From G965202665 sp965243835 (GTDB taxonomy: Bacteria > Actinomycetota > Acidimicrobiia > Spongiisociales > Spongiisociaceae), in assembly GCA_965243835.1 (NCBI GenBank), contig OZ251578.1, forward strand, positions 1,116,001 through 1,180,000: 64,000 nt of DNA, in the 5' to 3' direction. The translations under genes and the position numbers were made by a program. The notes under the pieces were generated by a model. That model was not told where the DNA came from and searched no databases. It was given only the letters and a program-made list of their open reading frames with translations. Shown one piece after another: positions 25,979 to 33,723 of the stretch (within the stretch, counting starts at the first letter, position 1; the number at the start of each line of letters is the position of its first letter).

Positions 25979-27787
25979 GTGTTCGCCTACGGCCGCCCCT
26001 ACCGGTGGGCCCTGATCGGGGTGCTGGTCACCATCTTTATCATTTCCGGGCTGACGGTGGTCCCGCCCATCCTGATCCGGGAGCTGGTGGACCGGGCCAT
26101 TCCCCAAGCCGACCTGGGGCTTTTGACCTTGCTGGGCGCGGGGATGATAGCCGTTCCACTGATCAACGCCTTGGTGGGCATCGCCCAGCGGTGGATGGCG
26201 GCCGCCGCCGGGGAGGGGATAATCTTCGACCTGCGGTGCAGCCTGTATCGTCATCTGCAGTCCATGTCGCTCCGGTTTTTCACCGCCACCAAAACCGGGG
26301 AGCTGGTTTCCCGGTTGGACAACGACGTGGTCGGCGCCCAGACCGCCATCACCGGCACTTTCGTGACCATCGCCTCCAATCTGGTGTCGGTGGCGGTGGT
26401 GCTGTTCGTGATGTTGCGGGCCGAGTGGCGGCTGACGTTGCTGGCGGTGGCCGCCCTTCCCCTGTTTATCCTCCCCGCCCGCCGGGTGGCCCGGATGTTG
26501 CGGGCCGTCACCCACCGTCAGATGCAACACAACGCCCGGATGTCGTCCATACTCAACGAAACTTTCAACGTGAGCGGGGCGTTGGCGGTGAAACTGTTCG
26601 GGCGCAAGCGGGACGAGGCGGGCCGTTTCTCCGGGGAGGCGTCCGAAGTGCGCCGGCTGGGAGTGCGGGGGGCCCTGATCGGAATGTGGTTTTTCGCCGC
26701 CCTGGGGTTGGTGAGCGCCATCGGGACGGCGGTGGTGTTCTGGTTCGGCGGGTATTTGGTAATACAGGGGGGTTTGAGCCTGGGGACGGTGGTGATGTTC
26801 TCCACCCTGCTGGTGCAGTTGTACGGGCCCTTGTCGGCGATGTCCAACGCCCGAGTGGAGTTCGCCACTTCCCTGGTGTCCTTTGAGCGGGTGTTCGAGG
26901 CGCTGGATCTGGAGGTGGAAATCGTGTCGCCGCCGGGGGCGGTTGATGTCCGTTCCCGACCGGGGTCGGTGGAGTTCGACGGGGTGTGGTTCTCCTATTA
27001 TTCGGAGCGGACGGCCCGGCTGGAAACCGTGTTCCGGTTCGGGCGCACCGACGGCGAAGAAGCGGAAGAAACCGCTCCGGCGCCCGGCCGGGCGCACGCT
27101 TTGCAGGATGTGTCGTTTCATATTCAACCGGGGGAGGTGACGGCCCTGGTGGGTCCGTCCGGGGCGGGGAAAACCACGGTCGGCTATCTGGTTCCGCGCC
27201 TGTACGACGTTGAACGGGGAGCGGTGCGGGTGGGGGGCGTGGATGTGCGGGAGGCCGATTTGGATTCCCTGGAGGAGTCGGTGGGGATGGTAACCCAGGA
27301 GACGTTTCTGTTTCACGACACGATCGCCGCCAACCTCCGCTACGCCAAACCGGACGCCTCCCGGGAGGAGTTGGAGGAGGCGGCCCGGGCGGCCAACATC
27401 CACGACTTCGCGGTTTCGCTCCCGGAGGGATACGAAACGGTGGTGGGCGAGCGGGGCTACCGCCTGTCGGGGGGCGAGAAGCAACGCATCGCCTTGGCCC
27501 GGGTGATACTGAAAGACCCCCGCATTCTAATTTTGGACGAGGCCACCGCCCATCTCGATTCCGAGTCGGAGGCCCTCATCCAAGAGGCCTTGGAGCGGGT
27601 GATGCGTGGTCGGACTGCGCTGGTGATCGCCCACCGCCTGTCCACCATCGCCTCCGCGGACCGCATTCTGGTGCTGGACGAAGGCCGCCTGACGGAGGAG
27701 GGCGCCCACGCCGAGTTGCTGGCCGCCGACGGCCTGTACGCCCGTTTGTACCGCACCCAGTTCCGCTCCCAACCCGCCCCAGTTTGA
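25979..27787 (+). CDS. ABC exporter, fused permease and ATPase (MsbA/MDR type)
   Basis: 602 residues from GTG 25979. Six transmembrane helices span residues about 10-300. The ATPase domain has Walker A GPSGAGKTT, Q-loop MVTQETF, signature LSGGEKQRIALARV, Walker B ILILDEATAHLD and H-loop IAHRL. The frame is open upstream to 25883, and the upstream residues (KRRAPEFDRALLARV) look like the usual N-terminus of this family. A perfect ribosome site GGGAGGT ends 5 nt before an in-frame ATC at 25886; an ATG at 25929 is out of frame. The true start is therefore uncertain. The cargo is unknown. Confidence 0.88.
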   Translation: MFAYGRPYRWALIGVLVTIFIISGLTVVPPILIRELVDRAIPQADLGLLTLLGAGMIAVPLINALVGIAQRWMAAAAGEGIIFDLRCSLYRHLQSMSLRFFTATKTGELVSRLDNDVVGAQTAITGTFVTIASNLVSVAVVLFVMLRAEWRLTLLAVAALPLFILPARRVARMLRAVTHRQMQHNARMSSILNETFNVSGALAVKLFGRKRDEAGRFSGEASEVRRLGVRGALIGMWFFAALGLVSAIGTAVVFWFGGYLVIQGGLSLGTVVMFSTLLVQLYGPLSAMSNARVEFATSLVSFERVFEALDLEVEIVSPPGAVDVRSRPGSVEFDGVWFSYYSERTARLETVFRFGRTDGEEAEETAPAPGRAHALQDVSFHIQPGEVTALVGPSGAGKTTVGYLVPRLYDVERGAVRVGGVDVREADLDSLEESVGMVTQETFLFHDTIAANLRYAKPDASREELEEAARAANIHDFAVSLPEGYETVVGERGYRLSGGEKQRIALARVILKDPRILILDEATAHLDSESEALIQEALERVMRGRTALVIAHRLSTIASADRILVLDEGRLTEEGAHAELLAADGLYARLYRTQFRSQPAPV

Positions 27788-27860
27788 GGTTTCTCGCGCT
27801 AAATGATCAGCCCGGGAGCGTAGCCCGCGCCCGGAATTGGCCGAGATTGTCTAGAATTCA

Positions 27861-28015
27861 AGTTCGCGAAAAATATCTTAATCTCGAAAAACCCTCTTTA
27901 CCAGGAGTTTTATCACCCAGGCTGGCCGCCGGAAAAAACACCCCCCTTGTTTGGGTTTGAAATATTGGGTATATTAAGGGCGGGAGGGCGGGGGGTGGGT
28001 GGGTTGCCAAGCGAC
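27861..28015 (+). repeat. Third copy of the 25 kb downstream element
   Basis: It begins TCGCGAAAAATATCTTAATC after the ABC exporter and continues with TTTACCAGGAGTTTTATC, a CCCCCCTTGTTTG block, GGGTATATTAAGGGCGGGAG and a G/T-rich tail, matching 25100-25290 and 25580-25770. It again lies just 3' of a plus-strand gene. Nothing else is seen in 27788-28075. Confidence 0.75.
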
Positions 28016-28075
28016 AAAATTAACTTGGTACGGGTAGATTTTGCTCTGTCCTGGGAGCATCCCCAACGCGTGGCC

Positions 28076-28771
28076 CTAATCAGGGGTTTCCCATTGTTGC
28101 AGGATATCCTTAGGCCAATCATTTGAGAGGGCTGGATATATACTCCCATCTTGAACTCCTGTTGCTATTTCCCGTAGATTTTGTGCGTTAGGGGCTGTCC
28201 AGTTATTAATCATCGCCCAAGCCTTTATCATATGCGGTTCCCACTCATAGCCGCCTACTTTGAGTTTTTGAAATAATGAAATAGTAATAGAGGAAAATAA
28301 CGGATCGAAGTTAATTTTTAAGTTAACTTTATCAGTTAATGATAGCATAGCACGCTCAACTGTAGGGTCTAGTTGAGGTTGAGGCAATCTTTCAACTTCA
28401 ATTAGCTCTATGGGTTGCCTAGCCATGCGCCAAGCTCGTACGTCAAATCCGGTCCAGGAAACGACACACATTTCTTGTAAACCGTCCAAACAATCTAATT
28501 TATCTAGTTCTTCTTCTTCTGGCCAGCAAGCCAATATTATTTTAGACTTTCCTGTATAAGAAGGCCAAAACTTTGTGTAGGAGGTCTTGTTATATTGGTC
28601 TGTGATGGTTTTCAATTGAGGATGAGCCCTAAGGGGATAATCTTTAAAGTGATTTAAGGTTGGCGCGATCACCAAGCCCTCTGAGAAGGCTTGTATCCAT
28701 TCGATACCGGCCTTGACCGCTTTATCAATTCCCGCGCTCGAATCAGAATGGGTTGCTTTGTAGGTTGTCAT
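28076..28771 (-). CDS. Hypothetical AT-rich accessory protein
   Basis: 231 residues from ATG 28771 with AAGGA upstream. Base composition is far more AT-rich than its surroundings, suggesting recent transfer. Soluble, Trp-rich; recognisable stretches are KSKIILACWPEEEELDKLD, ALSNDWPKDILQQW and RMARQPIELIEVERL. No family recognised and no membrane segments. Confidence 0.65.
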   Translation of the reverse strand: MTTYKATHSDSSAGIDKAVKAGIEWIQAFSEGLVIAPTLNHFKDYPLRAHPQLKTITDQYNKTSYTKFWPSYTGKSKIILACWPEEEELDKLDCLDGLQEMCVVSWTGFDVRAWRMARQPIELIEVERLPQPQLDPTVERAMLSLTDKVNLKINFDPLFSSITISLFQKLKVGGYEWEPHMIKAWAMINNWTAPNAQNLREIATGVQDGSIYPALSNDWPKDILQQWETPD

Positions 28772-28809
28772 ACTGGTCCTTTTGTACTGTTGATTCAGTA
28801 TACCATGTT

Positions 28810-29166
28810 TTAGGCTCCGACCAGCCGGGAGGCGGTGGGGGAGTTGTGGGCGAACAGGATGTAGTTTCCGTCCCGGCGCATCCACAGGTCGTCGTCGGCG
28901 CGCAACCAGCGGCGGGAGGGGATGGTGCGCAGTGCCTCCTTGGCGGCGGGGTGGGGGGCGGCGTAGGCCAGTGCTTGCTGGGCGGGGATTCCGATTACGG
29001 GCAACGCTCCCGCTAGGTCGAATTCTCCGAATAGTTCGGTGAGTGCCGTCAGCGGGGACAATGCTCCGCGCTGGTCGCGGAATGACACTTCGCAACAGTC
29101 GAGGCAGGCGAGGACCTGCATGCCGCGGTGTTCGGCTTGGTCGGGGCGGGGGTGTTTGCATCTCAT
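28810..29166 (-). CDS. Small Cys-rich protein, copy C (complete)
   Basis: 118 residues from ATG 29166, directly behind its own damage-type promoter (29173-29195). Cysteines cluster in CKHP and CLDCCEV near the N-terminus. The rest (PVIGIPAQQALAYAAPHP, RTIPSRRWLRADDDLW, DGNYILFAHNSPTAS) is compact. No family recognised; the HRGMQVLACLDCCEVSF block could bind zinc. Copies B and A lie upstream in the same frame. Confidence 0.65.
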   Translation of the reverse strand: MRCKHPRPDQAEHRGMQVLACLDCCEVSFRDQRGALSPLTALTELFGEFDLAGALPVIGIPAQQALAYAAPHPAAKEALRTIPSRRWLRADDDLWMRRDGNYILFAHNSPTASRLVGA

Positions 29167-29634
29167 CCCCCCATTGTCCCCGCCGGGTGTGACATTTCCG
29201 CGGTCGGCGGCGCGGGGCTGGTCAGAAAGGAGCGTTAAATCCAAAGCCCGTGCAAGTGCAAGATTTGAAATCCGGCCATAGGCTCCGACCATCTGGGAGG
29301 CGGTGGGGGAGTTGTGGGCGAACAGGATGTAGTTTCCGTCCCGGCGCATCCATAGGTCGTCGGCGGCGCGTAGCCAGCGGCGGGAGGGGATGGTCCTTAG
29401 GGCATCTTTGGCGGCGGGGTGGGGGGCGGCGTAGGCCAGCGCCTGTCGGGCGGGGATTCCGATTACGGGCAACGTTGCCGCCAAGTCGTACTCTCCGAAC
29501 AGTTCGGTGAGGGCCGTCAGCGGGGACATCTCCCCCTGCTGGTCGCGGAATGACACTTCGCAACAGTCGAGGCAGGCGAGGATGTGCATGCCGCGGTGTT
29601 CGGTTTGGATGGGGCGGGGGTGTTCGCATCTCAT
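29167..29634 (-). CDS. Small Cys-rich protein, copy B (stop codon lost, reads into copy C)
   Basis: Starts at ATG 29634 behind its own promoter (29641-29663) and is about 90% identical to copy C over its 118 residues. Where copy C has TAA after VGA, copy B has TAT, so translation continues through 38 more residues and the promoter of copy C into copy C. The predicted product is a 274-residue fusion ending at 28810. Confidence 0.6.
29173..29195 (-). promoter_or_regulatory. RecA-NDp/PafBC-like promoter of copy C
   Basis: ATGTCACAC, 8 nt, GACAAT on the minus strand, ending 6 nt before ATG 29166. The -10-like hexamer differs from TAnnnT by its first base. Confidence 0.5.
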
Positions 29635-29850
29635 ATCCCCATTGTCCCCGCCGGGTGTGACATTTCCGGGTCGGCGACGCGGACTTGTCCGGAAGGGGGC
29701 ATAAAAATTCAAGTCCGTAGCGGTGAGGGCCGTCAGCGGGGAAGCCTCCCCGCGCTGGTCGCGGAATGACACTTCGCAACAGTCGAGGCAGGCGAGGACC
29801 TGCATGCCGCGGTGTTCGGCCCGGGCGGGGCGGGGGTGTTCGCATCTCAT
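29635..29850 (-). pseudogene. Small Cys-rich protein, copy A (5' fragment)
   Basis: The first 43 or so residues of the same protein (HRGMQVLACLDCCEVSF onward to SPLTALT) from ATG 29850, after which the copy breaks off. The frame stays open through copies B and C, so a 346-residue product is possible from its promoter. It is the clearest promoter-plus-5'-end duplication in the window. Confidence 0.6.
29641..29663 (-). promoter_or_regulatory. RecA-NDp/PafBC-like promoter of copy B
   Basis: Same element and spacing as copy C: ATGTCACAC, 8 nt, GACAAT, then 6 nt to ATG 29634. It is conserved while the flanks have drifted. Confidence 0.5.
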
Positions 29851-29856
29851 CCCCCC

Positions 29857-29879
29857 ATTGTCCCCGCCGGGTGTGACAT
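29857..29879 (-). promoter_or_regulatory. RecA-NDp/PafBC-like promoter of copy A
   Basis: Third copy of the element, ATGTCACAC, 8 nt, GACAAT, 6 nt before ATG 29850. It is the promoter furthest upstream and could drive the whole array. Confidence 0.5.
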
Positions 29880-29904
29880 TTCCGCGTTCGGCGGCGCAGG
29901 CCGG

Positions 29905-31755
29905 TCAGAAAGGGGGGTTCTGCCCTTGTTGGTAAGCGGCGATTTCGGACAGGAACGGTTCCGCGAAGTCCCGGAATTTGGCGGCCCCCACTCCGGGAAC
30001 GGCCGCAAATTCATCGGGGGTGGCGGGACTGCGGGCGGCCATTTCCGCCAGGGTGCGGTCGTGGAAAATAATGTAGGCGGGCACTCCCCGTTCCCGCGCC
30101 AACCGCAGTCGCAACCGCTTCAGACGGTCGAACAGTTCCTGATCGTATTCGGGGAGCGGCTCCCGGTCCCGGGCGGGCGCGGCGCGCCGCGGGGCGGCGT
30201 CGGGCTTGCGCCACCGCCGGTAGCGAAACTCCCCTTCCCCCGCCAGCAGGTCGCGCCCTTTGCGGGCTACCCGCAACCCGCCGTGGTCGTAGTCGATGTC
30301 CAAGTGGCCGGCCGCCACCATCTGGTGAATAATGGAACGCCACTGTTCCCGACTCCACTCCTTGCCCGTCCCGTAAACCTCCAGTTGGTCGTGTCGGCGG
30401 GAGCGTATTTTGGCGTTGTTCCCGCCCAGCAACACGTCCACGATATGGGCCTGCCCGAATATCTGGCGGGTGGCGGTCACCGCCGTCAAAGCCAGCTCCG
30501 CCGCCCGTCGCCCGTCTTCCACTTCCGGCGGACGGTCGCACAGGTCGCAGTTGCCGCACGGCTCGGACTCCTCCCCGAAGTAGCCGAGCAACACCTGCCG
30601 TCGGCACTGCACCGACTCGCAGTATCCGATTAAGGCGTTCAGCCGTTGATGCTCCCGTCGCCGATGCTCTTCGTTCCCCTCTCCGTCCCGGTCGATCATC
30701 CGACGCCGGACGCGGATGTCCCCCAGCCCGTACAGCAGGAGGGCTTCCGCCGGTTGGCCGTCCCGCCCCGCCCGCCCCAGTTCCTGATAGTAGGCCTCCA
30801 CGCTTCCGGGCAGGGAGGCGTGCGCCACATACCGGATGTCGGGTTTGTCTATTCCCATCCCGAAGGCCACGGTGGCCGCCATCACCATCCCGGGGCGGGT
30901 CATGAACTGGTCCTGGGTTTCGGTTCGGGCCTGCGTGCTCATACCGGCGTGGTAGGCGGCGGCGTCCGCGCCCGCTTCCTGCAACTGTTCGGCGGTTTGT
31001 TCGGTGTCCTTGCGGGACAGGCAGTAAATAATGCCGCTCTGCCCGGCTCGCTCCCGGACGTAGTCCGTTATCCGGCGCCGGGAGGCGTTTTCCTCCACCG
31101 CCAAGTGAATATTGGGACGGTCGAACCCGTACACGAACACCTGGCAACGGCGGTTGAAGAGTTTGTCGGAGATGTCGCGGCGGGTGGTGGCGTCGGCGGT
31201 GGCGGTGAAAGCCCCGATGACGGCCTCCGGCAGTTGCCGGGAAAGGTCGGCCAGGGCCTCGTATTCGGGGCGGAAAGCCGGCCCCCACTTGGAAATGCAG
31301 TGGGCTTCGTCCACTACCACCAGGTGGACCGGAACCGGTTGCAACAGGTCCATCAGCGAGGTTCCCATCAGGCGCTCCGGGGACAGGTAGAGCAGGAAGG
31401 GACGGCCCCGCTCGGCGGCGTCTTTGGCTTGGAACCAGGTGTTGCGGTTCTCCTCCTTGGAATGGGAGTGGTTTATGGTCCCCGCCGGCACGCCCGCCAG
31501 GCCCAACGCCGCCACCTGGTCTTCCATCAGCGAGATGAGCGGCGACACCACCAAGGTCAAGCCCCGCCGGAGCAGGGTGGGGATCTGGTAGCAGAGGGAT
31601 TTGCCCGCCCCGGTCGGCATAACGGCCAGCACGTTCCGCCCGCTGGTCAGGGCCTCGATCACCGGTTCCTGCCCGGGACGGAACGAGTCGAACCCGAACA
31701 CTTCCCGCAACACCCGCCGCGGACCGTTCTGCGAATCGGTTTGCGGGTCGGTCAT
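29905..31755 (-). CDS. recQ: ATP-dependent DNA helicase RecQ
   Basis: 616 residues. Motif 0 FGFDSFRPGQ, motif I MPTGAGKSLCYQ, motif II VVDEAHCISKWG, motif III FTATAD, motif V VAFGMGIDKPDIR and motif VI QELGRAGRDGQ are all present. Next come the RQC zinc site (CQCRR-type Cys, then CGNCDLCDRP) and a C-terminal HRDC domain (residues about 530-605). It acts in recombinational repair as a 3'-5' helicase. Divergent AT-rich intergenic DNA to the right holds a TATAAT at 31786-31791. Confidence 0.95.
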   Translation of the reverse strand: MTDPQTDSQNGPRRVLREVFGFDSFRPGQEPVIEALTSGRNVLAVMPTGAGKSLCYQIPTLLRRGLTLVVSPLISLMEDQVAALGLAGVPAGTINHSHSKEENRNTWFQAKDAAERGRPFLLYLSPERLMGTSLMDLLQPVPVHLVVVDEAHCISKWGPAFRPEYEALADLSRQLPEAVIGAFTATADATTRRDISDKLFNRRCQVFVYGFDRPNIHLAVEENASRRRITDYVRERAGQSGIIYCLSRKDTEQTAEQLQEAGADAAAYHAGMSTQARTETQDQFMTRPGMVMAATVAFGMGIDKPDIRYVAHASLPGSVEAYYQELGRAGRDGQPAEALLLYGLGDIRVRRRMIDRDGEGNEEHRRREHQRLNALIGYCESVQCRRQVLLGYFGEESEPCGNCDLCDRPPEVEDGRRAAELALTAVTATRQIFGQAHIVDVLLGGNNAKIRSRRHDQLEVYGTGKEWSREQWRSIIHQMVAAGHLDIDYDHGGLRVARKGRDLLAGEGEFRYRRWRKPDAAPRRAAPARDREPLPEYDQELFDRLKRLRLRLARERGVPAYIIFHDRTLAEMAARSPATPDEFAAVPGVGAAKFRDFAEPFLSEIAAYQQGQNPPF

Positions 31756-31824
31756 ATCACCGTTCCGGTATGTAATTTATCGTAGTATAATGTTATCATT
31801 ATTAACCTAATAGAAGAAACTCCC

Positions 31825-31929
31825 ATGAAACTATGCTACATAGACGAATCCGGCGATGGCCGTCGCCCCGATCCGCAGACCGCCAATGTTACCCCCGTAT
31901 TCGTCATAGGGAATTTTAAACGGTGGTAA
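31825..31929 (+). pseudogene. 5' fragment of a DUF3800 gene
   Basis: ATG 31825 begins MKLCYIDESGDGRR, the characteristic N-terminus of DUF3800 proteins (Asp-Glu of an RNase H-like fold), and stops at TAA after 34 residues where about 220 are expected. The rest of the gene is absent. TATAAT lies 33 nt upstream, so the start region may still be transcribed. Confidence 0.6.
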
Positions 31930-32180
31930 CCTGATGGGAGTGCATAATGGCAGCAATGCCGTAGTCGGCCTCGCCTTGTGCTTTGGTCGGCGGTTCCTTT
32001 TTCGGAAGGGCCCGAACATACGCGTTCTAGACCAGTCTCGCTTTAGCCCGGTTTGACGGTGGTAGTCTGCTTGGCAGTACATATTGGCAGCAATGCCGTA
32101 GTCGGCTTCGCCTTGGTGCTTGGTCGGCGGGTTCTACGGTCTCCCTAACACGGTGGCCGTAGTTCCTTTTTAGGAGAGCG
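31930..32180 (+). repeat. Two degenerate copies of a 70-90 bp sequence
   Basis: Blocks GGCAGCAATGCCGTAGTCGG and GCTTTGGTCGGCGG or variants occur near 31947-32003 and again near 32083-32133, with a second shared block (GGTGGTA, then TG-rich sequence) before each. Origin not identified. The stretch from 32181 to 32368 contains a weak alternative start (ATG 32189) for the next gene and nothing else recognised. Confidence 0.55.
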
Positions 32181-32368
32181 GTTTCGCCATGGGGAAGGCA
32201 CTCTTGCGAGGGGCGCGACGCGGGCGAGGGGTGGCCGTCGCCGCCTCGCCGTCGCCGGGACCGTCTAGGCAATTCCGGTTGCCCCGCAAAACGCAGGGTA
32301 GGCTGTGGCGCGGCCCCGTTGCTAACTTAACCGGAGGAGGGGCCGGGAAAGGCGAAGGAGGGCCGGTA

Positions 32369-33064
32369 ATGGAGTTGGGCCTGGAGGGTTTGGCGGAGGA
32401 TTCCGACAACATCACCGATTGGTGCCTGCGGGAGTTCCAGACCCGTTACGGCGATGCCGATATTGCCAAGGATGACATTTGGGAGTATTTGTACGGGGTG
32501 ATGCACGCTCCCGATTGGCGGGAGCGGTACGCCAATGATTTGCAACGCAATCTGCCCCGGGTGCCGCTGGCCGCTGATTTTGAGGCTTTTCGGCGGGCGG
32601 GTCGGGAGTTGATGGATTTGCACATCGGTTATGAGACCTGTCCGGAGTATCCGGGGGTGGAGGTGTTGGTGGATGGTTTCCCGGACACGGCGGCGGATCC
32701 GGAGGCCTACCGGATTGAGGGGAAGATGCGGTGGGGCCGCAACCCGGAGACCAAGAAGCGGGACGATCGCACCGTTTTGGAGGTCAACGATCGGTGTCGG
32801 TTGGTGGGCATTCCGCCCCGGGCGCAGGAGTATACGGTGTCGGGTCGGTCGCCGCTGGATTGGGCGATCGACAGCCTGCGGCATAAGCGGGACAAGGCGT
32901 CCGGGATCATGGACGACCCGAACGGTTGGCACGTGTGGGAGCGCAACCCTTTTGAACTGATCCGTCATTTGCTACGGTTGGTGCATGTGAGCATCCGCTC
33001 AGCGGAGATCATCGCTTCACTGCCCCCCTCCCTGCCCGACGGAGGCGAAGGAGCAAGCGGCTGA
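32369..33064 (+). CDS. Type ISP-like restriction-modification enzyme, C-terminal part as a separate gene
   Basis: 231 residues from ATG 32369, with AAGGAGG about 8 nt upstream; a longer frame from ATG 32189 is possible. NITDWCLREFQTRYGD, DDIWEYLYGVMHAPDWRERY, NLQRNLPRVPLAADF-type residues and ELMDLHIGYE are the C-terminal helical/specificity part of type ISP single-chain enzymes, normally fused behind the methylase. Here it precedes the gene for the rest of the enzyme, joined by a TGATG stop-start overlap at 33062-33066. That implies coupled translation and a split enzyme. An alternative is that it is the tail of a lost older copy. Confidence 0.7.
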   Translation: MELGLEGLAEDSDNITDWCLREFQTRYGDADIAKDDIWEYLYGVMHAPDWRERYANDLQRNLPRVPLAADFEAFRRAGRELMDLHIGYETCPEYPGVEVLVDGFPDTAADPEAYRIEGKMRWGRNPETKKRDDRTVLEVNDRCRLVGIPPRAQEYTVSGRSPLDWAIDSLRHKRDKASGIMDDPNGWHVWERNPFELIRHLLRLVHVSIRSAEIIASLPPSLPDGGEGASG

Positions 33065-33723
33065 TGGGATATTTGGCGGAGGCGTTGGAGATCATAGAAG
33101 AGGGGGCGAGCACCACGGTTGAAAAAGGTTGCGGTTTTGAGGACCTGGTCAAGGCGGCTTTTTTGTCACATCCGGGTGAATGGGGTAAAGACCGCTTCCG
33201 AAACGTCTGGTTATGGGGGGAGTGGCCGGATCGGGAAAAGTACGGCTACGAGGCCGGGGACGATGGCATAGATTTGGTGGCGGAGCAAACCGAGGCGTAC
33301 GGCGGCGGCCTGTGCGCCGTCCAGTGCAAGTTTCACCGTAGCGAAGTTCCCACCGGGGCGGTGGACAGGTTCATAACGCATTCCCGTCCGTCATCGGATC
33401 TTTTCCGGTCGGTTTTGCTGGTCGCCACCGCTTCGGTCTCCCGTAAGGGGGAGGAGGCGTTGCGTCGCCACCGGGATGGGAAGGTCTTGTACTCCGCGGA
33501 AATGGACGGGTGGGTGGATGACTGGCGCGACTTGGTGGAGCGACCCGAATTGCTGACCATTCGCCGTCAACCGAAAATGCCGCATCCTTTTCAGCGGGAT
33601 GCCCTCGATAAAATTAGTTCCGGGTTCAATAGTTGTGATCGCGGTCAACTCATTCTGCCGTGCGGTACCGGCAAAACGTTGGTGGCGTTGTGGGTAGCCG
33701 AACAAAATGGGGGGGGGGGGTAG
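33064..33723 (+). CDS. Type ISP-like enzyme, N-terminal nuclease and start of helicase, interrupted at a G12 tract
   Basis: 219 residues to TAG. Mrr-like PD-(D/E)xK nuclease residues are visible in DDGIDLVAEQ and VQCKF (about residues 68-90). The helicase Q-type entry MPHPFQRDA and motif I LPCGTGKTLVALWVAEQ (about residue 200) follow. Translation meets twelve G and stops at once (GGGG, TAG). Deleting one G, or adding two, joins this frame to the following one exactly where helicase proteins continue (TVLFLVPSLALMDQT). As assembled the enzyme would be OFF. Confidence 0.8.
   Translation: MGYLAEALEIIEEGASTTVEKGCGFEDLVKAAFLSHPGEWGKDRFRNVWLWGEWPDREKYGYEAGDDGIDLVAEQTEAYGGGLCAVQCKFHRSEVPTGAVDRFITHSRPSSDLFRSVLLVATASVSRKGEEALRRHRDGKVLYSAEMDGWVDDWRDLVERPELLTIRRQPKMPHPFQRDALDKISSGFNSCDRGQLILPCGTGKTLVALWVAEQNGGGG

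Noticed and set aside
29905..31288. Alternative minus-strand frame inside recQ
   Set aside because: It is a shadow of recQ, whose helicase motifs are complete in the other frame.
32189..32368. Longer start for the C-terminal R-M gene at ATG 32189
   Set aside because: The extra 60 residues are Arg/Gly/Pro-rich and unlike the family; ATG 32369 has a better ribosome site.
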